Shown: positions 52,623-62,087 of the stretch, piece by piece
How the letters are laid out: each line of letters starts with the position of its first letter
How positions within the stretch are numbered: position 1 is the stretch's first letter
Origin: Paenibacillus crassostreae
GTDB taxonomy: Bacteria > Bacillota > Bacilli > Paenibacillales > Paenibacillaceae
Assembly: GCF_001857945.1 (NCBI RefSeq)
Contig: NZ_CP017770.1
Location: 248,001-312,000 of the forward strand
Reading direction: 5' to 3'
Length of the DNA stretch: 64,000 nt
Notes under the pieces: generated by a model
Told to the model about the DNA's origin: nothing
The model's database searches: none
What the model saw: only the letters and a program-made list of their open reading frames with translations
Position numbers and translations under genes: made by a program

Positions 52623-55529
52623 TTACACAAATTGAACCATGCTCAGTGAGACTTTACCATTGAGAATAAAGAACACGTCCTGACGTCCACTTACTCCGCT
52701 CACCTCAGCAGTATAGTCACGCCATTCTTGGGCACCACCTGCCAACAGTTCTACTCGACCCGCAAGCGGACCTTCTGGGCTCTGCAGACGAACTTCGACT
52801 GATGCTGCCGTCTGAGCTGCTGCGCGAAGCTTCACTGTGTTCACTCTCGCGCCAAACTCAGCGTCTTCGAAAGAGATCCATCCGGATTGTTCCTTCACTT
52901 TGGTAGCGCTGCCGCCTTCCCTACATTCATCGATCAGCACGCCTTCGTAAGCGTCATAGTTAATCGCCTTCACAGACTGCTTCAAATCACGCGGCGGAAT
53001 AACTTCGCCTTGTACATCGAGCGCAGTATTCAGCGGCAAGTTTGCTGAAGAAGAACCAGCCATAAAGATGTATGTTCCGTTTTCGATTGCATAGCGCTCA
53101 CGAGTAACATCCCACATCGCTAGCTCGGACATTGGTAGCTTGAAGCTCACGTCTACCGTTTCACCTGGTTGCAGCAGTACGCGACGGAAAGCAAGTAGCT
53201 GCTTCAACGGACGTTTAACACGAGAATTCTCTGCATGTCCATACAGCTGCACCACTTCTTCTCCTTTACAGTCACTGGTATTGGTCACACGAACTGTAAG
53301 GTAGATTTCACGATCTTGATCCACAGAAACCTGCTTACGATCAAGGGTTAAACCATCATAACGGAATGTGCTGTAGGACAACCCATGTCCAAACGGATAA
53401 AGTGCATCTCCTTTGAAATAGCGATAGGTTCTGTCACCCTTAATAATGTCATAATCCATAAACTCTGGTAGCTGATCAACAGATTTATACCAAGTCATAT
53501 TCAGACGTCCTGCTGGATTTACGTCACCGAAGAGTACATCAGCTACGGCATTCCCCAGCTCTTGACCTGCATGAGTGGTGTAAAGAATTGCTGGAACGTT
53601 TTCGTCCACCCAATTCAGAGCAAATGGATAACTACCCACCACGACCACAATCGTGTTCGGGTTCACTGATAGAACTTCTCTAATCAATTGCTCCTGGGAT
53701 TCAGCTAGTGTGATGTCCGGGCGGTCGACCGTCTCTTTACCATTGATGAGCGGATGATTGCCGACAAATACAACAGCCAGATCCGCATCGCTAGCCACTT
53801 CTTTTGCTGCCTGGAATTTGTCCGTGACTTTCTCCATTTCAAAGACATCGGCTGTAATCTTATCTTCTTCGCCATTTGCCACAGATGCCGCACCCGCTAC
53901 ATTAATCTCATTAGCGGTTTCTTCAGCGCTACCGCTACCTACGAGTAAATCTCCGCTATCAGAGTTAACCGTAATTGGCGTATCATTCCATGTTGAGAAG
54001 GTTACTTGATCAGGTCCTTCTTCCGAAGGACGAACAAGGAATACTTCCTTCGTGAACCACTCCCATATTTTATCAGCTGAGGCTTTTATGATCCGGTCAT
54101 CCGTTGTTAGGTAAAGTCCGTTATTCTCAGCGATAATTGTATGGCTGTCCCAGCCCCAATCCGTTAATTCAAATACAGAAGCTTGTTCGCCAGCATCTCC
54201 AGTTGCAGCCAGAGCAGCTTGTTCGCCAGCCTGTACTTGAACATAACGTCCATTGCGCTTCGACTTCAGCTTAACTCGGTCTGTACCACCAGAGAATGTC
54301 GTTTGTCCACCATGTGCGTTCAGCTTTTCTTGAATACCTTGCAATGGCGTAATCACATAAGGCAGGGAACCGCTGTACCAGTCTCGATATACGGTACCAC
54401 CAAGTGGTCCAATAACAGCGACTTTTTTCAGCTTATCTGCCTGTAGCGGTAATATGCCTCCTTCATTTTTCAGAAGAACAACAGCCTTTTCTGTAGCTTC
54501 ACGCGATAGCTTAGCATGGTCTGGATGTAAAATAATTGACTCATCAATAGCAGCGTATGGATTGTCTTCTTCAGGATCGAACTCACCCAAACGGAAACGA
54601 ACGCGGAACGTATTACGCAAGGCCACATCTAAGTCTCCCTCTGTGAGCAGTCCTTCAGCCAACGCTTCACGTAGTGATTGCTTCATCAACTCTCCATCGT
54701 CAGTGATACTGTCGATGCCGCCTTCTTTCACGGAACGGGCAACGGCTTCCTTATGCGTCTCCAAATAACCATGGTCGCGAACCGTACCAGACACGTCGAA
54801 AGCATCGCTGACGACAAAACCGTCCATGCCCCACTCTTGCTTGACAATTTCATTCACTTCTGGCATCAGATTCGCAGGCACTCCGTTAACGGCATTATAG
54901 GCCGTCATCATGGATTGGGCGCCACCTTCTTTAAACGGAATTTCAAATGCTTTCAAATAATATTCGCGCATATTACGCGGATCAATACTAACCGATTGGT
55001 CTCCGCGGCCTACTTCATTATTATTAGCAATAAAATGCTTTAGTGTGGCAATCGCTTTCAAATATTTCGGATGATCGCCTTGCATCCCTTGAACGAGTGC
55101 CGACGCCAGCTTACCTGCAAGGATCGGATCTTCACCGTATGCTTCTTCAGTCCGGCCCCAACGTGGGTCGCGCTCCATATCAACGGTAGGCGCCCAAAGC
55201 GTCAATCCGTTAATCTCCGGATTCTGTTTATAAAATCCTCTTGCTTCGTCACCGATAGCGCTACCAATTCTCTGCATAAGCTCGGTATCCCAAGTGCATC
55301 CAAGACCAATTGGTTGCGGATATCCTGTCGCTTCGCCAAGCCAAGCCATACCATGGGCAGCTTCTGTACCATGTTTATACGCTTTCACACCAAGCCGCTC
55401 AACGGCCGTTTGATATTGGATCATAAGTCCCACTTTTTCCTCCAACGTGAAGCGAGAAACGAGGTCGTTTACGCGTTCCTCCAGTGGAAGAGATGTGTTC
55501 TGGAATAGATAGTTGATTGTTTCAGACAT
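52623..55529 (-). CDS. Large multidomain GH3 glycosidase
   Basis: 968 residues, no signal peptide. GH3 barrel at about 1-310: WAPTVDMERDPRWGRTEEAYG near 112 (first part), KHFIANNNE near 164, and nucleophile Asp in FVVSDAFDV near 240. Second GH3 domain at 340-690, interrupted near 430-550 by a beta-rich insert (VKLKSKRNGRYVQVQAG...), perhaps PA14- or fascin-like. Fibronectin III-like domain near 715-800 (CKGEEVVQLYGHAENSRVKR), then a C-terminal CBM6-like beta-sandwich near 850-968. Likely cleaves beta-glucosides or xylosides. Visibly richer in G+C than its neighbours, a sign of transfer. Confidence 0.88.
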   Translation of the reverse strand: MSETINYLFQNTSLPLEERVNDLVSRFTLEEKVGLMIQYQTAVERLGVKAYKHGTEAAHGMAWLGEATGYPQPIGLGCTWDTELMQRIGSAIGDEARGFYKQNPEINGLTLWAPTVDMERDPRWGRTEEAYGEDPILAGKLASALVQGMQGDHPKYLKAIATLKHFIANNNEVGRGDQSVSIDPRNMREYYLKAFEIPFKEGGAQSMMTAYNAVNGVPANLMPEVNEIVKQEWGMDGFVVSDAFDVSGTVRDHGYLETHKEAVARSVKEGGIDSITDDGELMKQSLREALAEGLLTEGDLDVALRNTFRVRFRLGEFDPEEDNPYAAIDESIILHPDHAKLSREATEKAVVLLKNEGGILPLQADKLKKVAVIGPLGGTVYRDWYSGSLPYVITPLQGIQEKLNAHGGQTTFSGGTDRVKLKSKRNGRYVQVQAGEQAALAATGDAGEQASVFELTDWGWDSHTIIAENNGLYLTTDDRIIKASADKIWEWFTKEVFLVRPSEEGPDQVTFSTWNDTPITVNSDSGDLLVGSGSAEETANEINVAGAASVANGEEDKITADVFEMEKVTDKFQAAKEVASDADLAVVFVGNHPLINGKETVDRPDITLAESQEQLIREVLSVNPNTIVVVVGSYPFALNWVDENVPAILYTTHAGQELGNAVADVLFGDVNPAGRLNMTWYKSVDQLPEFMDYDIIKGDRTYRYFKGDALYPFGHGLSYSTFRYDGLTLDRKQVSVDQDREIYLTVRVTNTSDCKGEEVVQLYGHAENSRVKRPLKQLLAFRRVLLQPGETVDVSFKLPMSELAMWDVTRERYAIENGTYIFMAGSSSANLPLNTALDVQGEVIPPRDLKQSVKAINYDAYEGVLIDECREGGSATKVKEQSGWISFEDAEFGARVNTVKLRAAAQTAASVEVRLQSPEGPLAGRVELLAGGAQEWRDYTAEVSGVSGRQDVFFILNGKVSLSMVQFV

Positions 55530-55593
55530 GTTGAACCTCCTTTTGTCAGTTACCTCTTGCGTAATTTTATCGAAGATTGTCTCCTCTTGGCTA

Positions 55594-55630
55594 CCCTAAT
55601 AATTAGAGACGTTTTCATAGATTATTAGGG
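55594..55630. promoter_or_regulatory. 10-bp inverted repeat with cre-like core before the GH3 gene
   Basis: CCCTAATAAT (55594-55603) and ATTATTAGGG (55621-55630) are perfect arms around 17 bases. On the minus strand the core reads CTATGAAAACGTCTCTA, a partial match to the CcpA catabolite site (TGNNARCGNWWWCA). Sits 65 bases before the GH3 start. Confidence 0.5.
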
Positions 55631-55840
55631 ATATTTACAATACATAGTAGAAATCATGTTATAAGATGTTGGAGGCATCCGCAATAATAAATAATTTTAT
55701 TCCTTATCAAGGCTACAGGTTCGATCATCTTAAATAGAAATGAATTACCATTTAAATACTCTTTAATATAAGCCTGAGAATATTTTTGTTCATTTATTAA
55801 ACTGGAGGTCTCTCTAGGATCAGTTGAGTGGTGGCAATAC
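55631..55840. other. AT-rich intergenic region
   Basis: No gene or strong structure seen; border between the GH3 gene and the cassette-like array. Confidence 0.3.
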
Positions 55841-56419
55841 TTACAAAATTACCTTATACCATTCTGTTTCTTTCAGAAAATCAGTTCTTGTAAGGTTTCT
55901 TTCTTCTAATATTTGTCGGTAGTTATTAATCGTACCGTCATGAGTTATTAAATAAACTGTGGTTTCGAATGTCTTAATCCAATCTATAAATCGTTCTACT
56001 AGTTCTTCAAATAATCTTTCATTGATTGTATTTATGCCTTCTGTCCATAAGTCTTCATTAAAATCAACCACTTCAAATTCTTTATACAGTTCCTCAATAT
56101 CACCACTACAATAAATCTCATCACATGCTAAAGTTAACCACTCAGGATTTTGTGGAAACATTCTTGGACCGATTAATGGACTTATATACTTCTTTATCTT
56201 CTCTTCATTAATAAATATATTAGCGGTTTCAATTGTCCTTCTTGTAGGGCTCACAATAACAATATCTTCAGGTTTTAAGATAAATTTATTTGCCAATATT
56301 CTGCTCTGTTCTATTCCTGTTTTAGTAAGTCCAGGGTTTCGAATGTCTAAACTCACAGGCAAATTGACGGTATGTTCCCCTTGAGCATGTCTAATAAATA
56401 TTAACTCCATCGAATCCAC
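55841..56419 (-). CDS. Histidine phosphatase superfamily protein
   Basis: 192 residues. LIFIRHAQGEHTVN near 5-18 carries the catalytic RHG-type motif (RHA here), and ITHDGTINNY near 168 holds the second His. A phosphoglycerate-mutase-like phosphatase of unknown substrate. 14 bases downstream of the kinase-like gene, so the pair is co-transcribed. First unit of the cassette-like region. Confidence 0.82.
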   Translation of the reverse strand: MDSMELIFIRHAQGEHTVNLPVSLDIRNPGLTKTGIEQSRILANKFILKPEDIVIVSPTRRTIETANIFINEEKIKKYISPLIGPRMFPQNPEWLTLACDEIYCSGDIEELYKEFEVVDFNEDLWTEGINTINERLFEELVERFIDWIKTFETTVYLITHDGTINNYRQILEERNLTRTDFLKETEWYKVIL

Positions 56420-56433
56420 CTTTCAGCTTATTA

Positions 56434-57309
56434 TTACGTGAATTGCTTACATAGACCTTTCCAGTGTTTCCATGCTTTTATGTATTCAGGTAAATCATTT
56501 TGATGATGCTTTACACTTAGACCCACACGACAATATAGTTGAACGGACACTTCTTCAATTAATCTTGATTGTTCAATTCTTCCTACCTTTAGATAATCAT
56601 ATGCGGTAAATAAAGTTTCGATATTTATGTCGTCAGGTGAAGAACAAAAAGCATAAATGAAATCATAAATCAGAGGACCTACCATTGGAGATGGGTCAAT
56701 TACACCAATTAATGTGAACTGATCAAAAACAAAATTATGCACTCCAGTATCACCATGTAGTAAATATCTTTCTCCTTGCTCTAATTCATTATCAAACAAT
56801 TTACTAGCTATTAATTTTACGAATTTATAATCATCGTTTGTTAATATACTTCCAATATTAATTTTGGCCTCCTCGATACTAATTTCATTAAATTCCTTCC
56901 AAGTTTGACGCGGGTATTCAATTCTCCCCCATATGTTACTATCATGATATTCAACATATTTATTGAGTAATTCTTTTACCAATATTGTTAACCAGTTCTT
57001 TTTTGTTCCACGATTAAAATGAGTTGTACCATCAATAAACGTGTAAAGAAAATGTGAGTTATCTTGGGCAGTAAAAAGAATTTTCGGTAATAAAACTGAG
57101 TTTTTATAGGTATTCAGCAATTGTTCAACTAAATGAATTTGATTCGGATAATCAAATTTCAATATATACTTACTGCCTTGAATGGATTCTAATCTTAAAA
57201 CAATACCATTAGTTGTTCCGGATAATCTTTGCAATTGTACAACTTGATCTTTAATATTATGTAATTGGAATAACGTATTAATTTCACTTATAGTAATTTC
57301 GAGTTCCAT
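56434..57309 (-). CDS. APH/choline kinase-like phosphotransferase
   Basis: 291 residues. Catalytic loop LLHGDTGVHNFVFD near 188-201 and metal Asp in VIDPSPMVGPLIYDFIYAF near 208-226, as in aminoglycoside phosphotransferases. Ala/Lys ATP region KYILKFDYP near 48. Substrate unknown; it could be an antibiotic or a metabolite. GAGGAGAAG precedes the ATG. Confidence 0.82.
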   Translation of the reverse strand: MELEITISEINTLFQLHNIKDQVVQLQRLSGTTNGIVLRLESIQGSKYILKFDYPNQIHLVEQLLNTYKNSVLLPKILFTAQDNSHFLYTFIDGTTHFNRGTKKNWLTILVKELLNKYVEYHDSNIWGRIEYPRQTWKEFNEISIEEAKINIGSILTNDDYKFVKLIASKLFDNELEQGERYLLHGDTGVHNFVFDQFTLIGVIDPSPMVGPLIYDFIYAFCSSPDDINIETLFTAYDYLKVGRIEQSRLIEEVSVQLYCRVGLSVKHHQNDLPEYIKAWKHWKGLCKQFT

Positions 57310-57344
57310 GAATTCTTCTCCTCTTTGTCTTTAATAACATTTGC

Positions 57345-57453
57345 TAAACTCAGCCGATCGAATGTGTCGCTAATATGCTTCTTTGATATCCCTCTTGGCA
57401 ACCAAGGAGCGTCAACGTCGAAGCAGAAATGTTATGTCATCAGATGTTGTGGC
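57345..57453 (-). repeat. Cassette-boundary element E1 (partial)
   Basis: CAGCCGATCGAATGTGTCGC (57351-57370) matches TTAGCCGATTGGATGTGTCGC of the complete element at 62835-63006, and TCCCTCTTGGCAACCAAGG, then ATGTTATGTCATCAGATG, match its right part. The left half of the element is missing. Lies directly after the 3' end of the VOC gene. Confidence 0.65.
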
Positions 57454-57457
57454 TTTT

Positions 57458-57850
57458 TTAGTTCCATACCTTCATTCTTTCCTCTAAATTTGATGTATGT
57501 AATTCAAGTTGAGTTCCATCTGGATCCAAGAAATTGATTGACCAGCCTGTACCACGCTTTATTGCTTCTCTTACTAACTTTACATGATTATCTTGGAGTG
57601 ATTTTACTGCTTCTTTGAAATGATCCTCTGGAATATAAAATGCAACATGATCTACTCCTAGTTGTCTCTCTATATGTTCACTGTAACTATCTTGCTCAAT
57701 CAAACAGATCCATGCACTTCCCCATTCTAAATATGCATCCTTGTTTCCTTTATGCCTTATATTTAGCCCAAGAACACTTGTATAAAAGTTTATTGATATT
57801 TCAAGATTTCTAACGTTTATTGTTACGTGATTGAATCCTTGAACTTTCAT
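57458..57850 (-). CDS. VOC (glyoxalase/dioxygenase) superfamily protein
   Basis: 130 residues with two beta-alpha-beta-beta-beta units: FNHVTINVRNLEISINFY near 5-22 (metal His), GVDHVAFYI near 66, and DPDGTQLELHT near 109 (metal Glu). Metal-dependent small-molecule enzyme or drug-binding protein. AGGAAATTC upstream. Single-gene unit followed by element E1. Confidence 0.85.
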   Translation of the reverse strand: MKVQGFNHVTINVRNLEISINFYTSVLGLNIRHKGNKDAYLEWGSAWICLIEQDSYSEHIERQLGVDHVAFYIPEDHFKEAVKSLQDNHVKLVREAIKRGTGWSINFLDPDGTQLELHTSNLEERMKVWN

Positions 57851-58152
57851 TTGAATTTCCTCTCTGAGATTACTTGATTAAGGATACTATTTCTTTTCTT
57901 GTAGTGCCACGATTTCTAATAGCGTTTGTATATCTTCGAATCCGATAGGCTTGCCGCGCAAGGTTGTTCGCTGAATCCGCTTCTCTTCTATTCACTTCTT
58001 GAGAACAATGAAGCAACTTGGTCCAGGATTTCATCACTATCCAAAGTGTTACCCCTTCCTTCTCCAATGTAATCGCCTTCAAACCTGCCTGCAGTAGTAA
58101 TATGTTATTAGACGTTTTAATTACCTACAATGATATATTTACAAATCTCATA
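57851..58152. other. Spacer with an uncertain frame
   Basis: A 70-codon minus-strand frame (57870-58082) has no ribosome site and mixed character; it may be a decayed gene, and I do not annotate it as real. TTGCCGCGCAAGG at about 57952 is a small hairpin. Confidence 0.3.
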
Positions 58153-58572
58153 TTAGCTATTAGTTCTATAAATTTCTATAAATTGTTCTTGATTCGGCAT
58201 GTCAATTAAAAACATCTTTACGTTCTTATCTGGCCTATATGATGATAACGGATTTATAAAAGCCCCATAATAAACCTTCTTCTCATCTATTTTAAATACA
58301 AATCCTTGATTCAATTGCCCCCCTAACTTTTCATGAACTTTATTGATATTGACTTTCAAAACTTTTCCATCCCATAGATAGCTATCAATATCATTTGAGG
58401 TAATAATGGCGGAATTTTCTTCAACTATCTTTCCAGCTTCGCCAGAGTCAGTGCTCAATTCTGATGTTTTATATAATGAAAAGTCGAGATCATTTATAGT
58501 TTCTTTTTTATTACAACTAGATAAAAGAAATAGAACGACAAATAAAAAGGCAATTACTCTTATAGATTTCAT
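58153..58572 (-). CDS. Small lipoprotein, unknown function
   Basis: 139 residues. Type II signal peptide with lipobox LLSSC (Cys20), then a hydrophilic beta-rich domain (VYYGAFINPLSSYRPD). Anchored outside the membrane. AGAGGTAAAAG upstream of the ATG. Single-gene unit followed by no clear boundary element. Confidence 0.75.
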   Translation of the reverse strand: MKSIRVIAFLFVVLFLLSSCNKKETINDLDFSLYKTSELSTDSGEAGKIVEENSAIITSNDIDSYLWDGKVLKVNINKVHEKLGGQLNQGFVFKIDEKKVYYGAFINPLSSYRPDKNVKMFLIDMPNQEQFIEIYRTNS

Positions 58573-58597
58573 TATCTTTTACCTCTTTCTATCAAGG

Positions 58598-58660
58598 GGG
58601 AATGCCCGCAGTAGGAATGTTGCCAACCTCGAAATACTCACTATCGAAACGACGGAACCT
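58598..58660 (-). repeat. Cassette-boundary element E3 (fragment)
   Basis: GCCCGCAGTAGGAATGTTG (near 58606-58624) matches ACCCGCAGCACGAATATTG in element E6 (near 61494-61512). Located directly after the 3' end of the GNAT gene at 58669. Confidence 0.5.
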
Positions 58661-58668
58661 TGAGTTAC

Positions 58669-59412
58669 TTACAACAACTTCTTATGTCTGTACCAATATG
58701 TATAAATCTCTTGATACCCGAGTCCCTCATATAATTTTAAAGCGGGTGCATTGCTTTTCACTACCTGTAAATAACTCTGACTTGCTCCATTTACTTTTGC
58801 CCACTTTAAAATATGCAAAATGAGTTCTCTACCATACCCTCGATTTCTATATCTACTATTTGTGACGATATCATAAAGTCCAACATAATTTTGTTCAATC
58901 ACTCCGGCCCCACAAGCAACTGGTACCGAATTATCATACAGTGTAAAGAACCCCTTTTTTAGATATGACACGGAAAATAACTTTTTTGTAATTTCTGCAT
59001 TAGAATCTGAAAGGTTATTAAAATCACTCAAAATATCTATCCATTCGTTATTAATTTCAGTTTTCATATTTACATTCGTTGTTACGGGTTCCTCAATCGC
59101 TGATAAATCAATTACCTGTACACTTGAAAGGTCAACAACATCATAACCTCGCTTATCTAAGATACTATCTATGTTCTTGGGTATAACAAAAGGAGTTACT
59201 TTAAAGATCGTATCCAATCCGACACTTGTGTAAATAGTTTCACAGTTTTGAATCTTCTCTTGAGTATTCTGCTCACTAGCATCATAAATGGGATTTATGG
59301 AATTAGACCTTTTAGTAAATCCGTTCGCGAAACGCAAGAGCCACCCATCATATACAAAGTTCTGTAATGCTGGCCAAGCATTTAGAGAAAACTCTTCAAT
59401 TTTCTTATTCAT
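58669..59412 (-). CDS. GNAT-family N-acetyltransferase
   Basis: 247 residues: an N-terminal helper region (FSLNAWPALQNFVYDGWLLRFANGFTKR is typical of a two-part GNAT) and a C-terminal GNAT domain with acetyl-CoA motif TNSRYRNRGYGREL near 186 and ALKLYEGLGY near 227. Substrate unknown. Single-gene unit followed by E3. Confidence 0.85.
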   Translation of the reverse strand: MNKKIEEFSLNAWPALQNFVYDGWLLRFANGFTKRSNSINPIYDASEQNTQEKIQNCETIYTSVGLDTIFKVTPFVIPKNIDSILDKRGYDVVDLSSVQVIDLSAIEEPVTTNVNMKTEINNEWIDILSDFNNLSDSNAEITKKLFSVSYLKKGFFTLYDNSVPVACGAGVIEQNYVGLYDIVTNSRYRNRGYGRELILHILKWAKVNGASQSYLQVVKSNAPALKLYEGLGYQEIYTYWYRHKKLL

Positions 59413-59483
59413 GAATTACACCGCCATAATCAATATGTAAACGATAGTTTCCTTAACTAATTATTTGTTTCCTACTAGTCTGA

Positions 59484-59823
59484 TTAATACTCTAGTTTAT
59501 ACACAACTTCCCCATCTATCACTCGGCCATCTTCATCAAATCCTAATTTTTCGTATAAACGTTTTGCCCAAACATTCTCTGGTTCAAAGCTTATGTATAT
59601 CACCCGATGTTGTATATCTTCTTTAATCCTTTCGATGAGCTTCTTCATAGCAACTTCCCCATTACCTTTTGACTGATACTTAGTATCTATCATTAACCGA
59701 TAAATCCAATATTCATGCGAGCGAAAACAAATTAGTTGCTACAAACTCTCTTTGTCCATCAGTTACACTCAGCTTAATGACATCAAAAAAATTGGTTCGA
59801 TCTATTTCTTTGAGTAAGATCAC
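59484..59823 (-). pseudogene. Broken GNAT acetyltransferase gene
   Basis: From a GTG at 59823 the frame reads VILLKEIDRTNFFDVIKLSV, then DGQREFVATNLFSLA, and stops. The C-terminal part resumes in another frame as LMIDTKYQSKGNGEVAMKKL, then AKRLYEKLGF to 59484. The middle about 40 residues are missing, so the gene has a deletion with frameshift. Family resembles the intact GNAT at 3955-4431. Confidence 0.7.
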
Positions 59824-60138
59824 AATTGCTCCCCCTGTCTTTATGCCAATCTTTAATAATATCCCAGTGTAGCAATACCTCGACCTTGATCCGTATTCAA
59901 TAATTTATTAATTCTTTCTGAATCATTTCCGGTAGCATGTATAATTTTACCACCCTTGATTTCAAAACCACCAGCCAAACTTGCTCAAGCTATTAATTAT
60001 ATATTAAACTTTTGGTATATATCTTTTTGGTGAAAGTATCAGCTACAATAATATCGGATATGGCGTTACCATTAATTTCATTATCTCATTTCCAACAACA
60101 TCACATCAAATGGAGGTTAAATTAATTTGGAGGGAATA
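59824..60138. other. Spacer without a clear gene
   Basis: AT-rich; small frames only. CCACCCTTGATTTCAAAACC near 59950 could belong to a decayed minus-strand gene. Confidence 0.3.
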
Positions 60139-60411
60139 ATGTATATATTTTTAGCGATTAGTTTAATAACTTTGTGTATTTTGATTTATATTTTTCTAGG
60201 TTTATTTGGGATTAAAATATTATCAAAGAAAGTATTTAAAGGTACTTTTGACAACACAAAATTGTTATTAGTCGTAACATTATTAGTTTCTTTATCTCTA
60301 GTCCTTATCTATGCTTACCATGGTTCTAAGATTATACTTTTCCCATTAGTAATAAATTTAGGAGTCGCGCTGCGAACTTATATCGAAATGAAAAAGTCTG
60401 CTTCTAAATAA
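60139..60411 (+). CDS. Small membrane protein, unknown function
   Basis: 90 residues from the ATG at 60139; GGAGGG at 60129-60134 is the ribosome site, so the upstream TTG is not used. Three hydrophobic helices and a basic end (EMKKSASK). The only plus-strand gene in the array. No family recognised. Confidence 0.6.
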   Translation: MYIFLAISLITLCILIYIFLGLFGIKILSKKVFKGTFDNTKLLLVVTLLVSLSLVLIYAYHGSKIILFPLVINLGVALRTYIEMKKSASK

Positions 60412-60529
60412 ATTCAATGAATAATATTAGTTCACTTTTCTTTGGATATATTAAAATAATAATTTTGGGCTTGTTATATCCAGATAAATAATAAGTATAA
60501 TCAATGAATCCCATCATGGAGACAGATTT

Positions 60530-60703
60530 TACGCTGATTTCCGATAACGATTGGCATTCCTGACGTTCAAGCAGCTTAAGGACCGTAAGGTCTGGTTGGC
60601 TTTATCACTTAGCTGGTTGGGTATGTCGCATGACTCTACATCCTTGAATCCCCTATCGGCGACTGAGGAGCGCTATTGACGATGATGAAAAACATTGTTA
60701 AGC
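60530..60703 (-). repeat. Cassette-boundary element E4 (complete)
   Basis: Aligns along about 170 bases with element E5 at 62835-63006. Nested pairing: CAGCTTA (60572-60578) with TTAGCTG (60609-60615) around GGACC/GGTCT (60580-60584, 60589-60593). In E5 the outer pair is CGGCT/AGCCG, so the stem is kept by paired changes. Ends near GTTAAGC (60697-60703), which fits the GTTRRRY core of integron attC sites. Confidence 0.7.
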
Positions 60704-60810
60704 GTAGTGCCCTCATCTTGAATATCTTTCAATCCGCTTAGTTGTTTTCCAATAATGCAACAAATTAGGTTTTTAATTAACTGTGATTTGGCACCATGGA
60801 AAATAAGAGG

Positions 60811-61368
60811 TTAATACTCACTTTTCAACTTAGAAAAGATAGCAAGATCAACATATTTCCCTTTTTCGAACTCATGTTGCCTTAAGACACCTTCTTTGTG
60901 GAAGCCGAGCTTATACATCAAACGGATCGACGCCTCATTCTCTGGTTCCACTTTTGCTTCGATTTTATTTACCTTCATGGTCAAAAATCCAAAATCCATG
61001 ATGCATTTCACTACCTCTGTCATGATACCCTTACCCCAAAAGTGAGGAGTTAAGTCATAACCAATTTCTATGCGATTGTGCATCTTCTCGTAGTTCAAAA
61101 ATCCGCATGTTCCAATCACCTTTTTAGACTCACTATCTTCTATCATCCACCGTAAACCAGATTGTTCCTTGAAAATTTTCTGATACCAACTCATTTCATT
61201 TATCGCATCCTCGACAGAAATAAATGGTGTGAATGGCATATATTTAATTACGCTTTCGTTTGAATAAAGCTCAAAAATATCATGTTGATCTTTTTCTTCT
61301 GCTTTACGTAGTGTGAAACGTTCTGTTTTTAAACGGGGGAAATTAATAAATGCGAACTCTGAATTCAT
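60811..61368 (-). CDS. RimJ/RimL-type N-acetyltransferase
   Basis: 185 residues from the ATG at 61368, which has AAGGAGAA upstream; the earlier start at 61386 does not. LKTERFTLRKAEEKD near 13-27, GYDLTPHFWGKGIMTE near 104-119 (acetyl-CoA loop), and ENEASIRLMYKLGFHKEG near 143. Acetylates protein N-termini or small amines. Single-gene unit followed by E4. Confidence 0.88.
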   Translation of the reverse strand: MNSEFAFINFPRLKTERFTLRKAEEKDQHDIFELYSNESVIKYMPFTPFISVEDAINEMSWYQKIFKEQSGLRWMIEDSESKKVIGTCGFLNYEKMHNRIEIGYDLTPHFWGKGIMTEVVKCIMDFGFLTMKVNKIEAKVEPENEASIRLMYKLGFHKEGVLRQHEFEKGKYVDLAIFSKLKSEY

Positions 61369-61417
61369 GATAATTCTCCTTTTCACCTCAAAGCAACAAC
61401 CCTGACAGTTCTAAAAA

Positions 61418-61520
61418 GTATCTATGAAATAGGTAGTTAATGGCTTATAGAGGTTTTTTATGATGTTCGATGATTTCCTATAATGTATCCGCACCCGCAG
61501 CACGAATATTGTGTTAGATG
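61418..61520 (-). repeat. Cassette-boundary element E6 (partial)
   Basis: TCTATGAAATAGG..GATGTTCGATGATTTCCTATAATG matches the outer part of E5 (TCTATGAATAG..GATGTGCGCTGAAGTCCTATAAC). Ends with GTTAGAT at 61513-61519 (fits GTTRRRY). The central hairpin is lost. Follows the 3' end of the HIT gene by 4 bases. Confidence 0.6.
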
Positions 61521-61523
61521 AAG

Positions 61524-62030
61524 TTACTTTGAATTACTTGCAAAATCCATTAACCCATCTCTTAATATTTCAATTCCTTCAATCACATATTTCATATTTT
61601 CTTCGTCATTCATGTTATTTCTTGCATGCAACAAAACGGGTCTTAATGATTCAACTGAATTGCCAAATTGATACATCCATTCATATCTTGGAACCATCCA
61701 CAAATGAAAATGATGTGTTGTGTCTTCATTATAAAAGTAATACACCTTATCAATCCCCAATAATAACCTTTGTTCTTTCCTTATCTTATGTATTAAAGCG
61801 ATATATTCAATTTGTTCTTCACTCGTTAACTCATCCATACTGTAAAAATGCCTTTTCGAGGCTAGTATCACTAAACCTCTAATTGGATAAGCAACATCTT
61901 GATGCACATGAAAATTTGTACTTTCATAAATCGTTCCACCCGTTGGTGTGATCAATCCACTTGTTAAAGCACAACTTAAACATTCGACTTTTAGCGATCT
62001 TCCATCAGCCAGCGTTATATATCTCGACAT
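61524..62030 (-). CDS. HIT-family hydrolase
   Basis: 168 residues. TTHHFHLWMVPR near 114-125 is the histidine-triad active site (H-x-H-x-x variant), and CLSCAL near 17 is a possible zinc knuckle. Hydrolyses or transfers nucleotides from dinucleotide or nucleoside phosphoramidate substrates. AGGAGGTAAATT precedes the ATG. Single-gene unit. Confidence 0.82.
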   Translation of the reverse strand: MSRYITLADGRSLKVECLSCALTSGLITPTGGTIYESTNFHVHQDVAYPIRGLVILASKRHFYSMDELTSEEQIEYIALIHKIRKEQRLLLGIDKVYYFYNEDTTHHFHLWMVPRYEWMYQFGNSVESLRPVLLHARNNMNDEENMKYVIEGIEILRDGLMDFASNSK

Positions 62031-62087
62031 AATTTACCTCCTGGTTTTAAATAAAAACTCACTTCGTAATTTCATCTAACGTACCCA

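Noticed and set aside
57870..58082. 70-codon minus-strand frame
   Set aside because: No ribosome site and no clear family; may be a remnant but cannot be supported.
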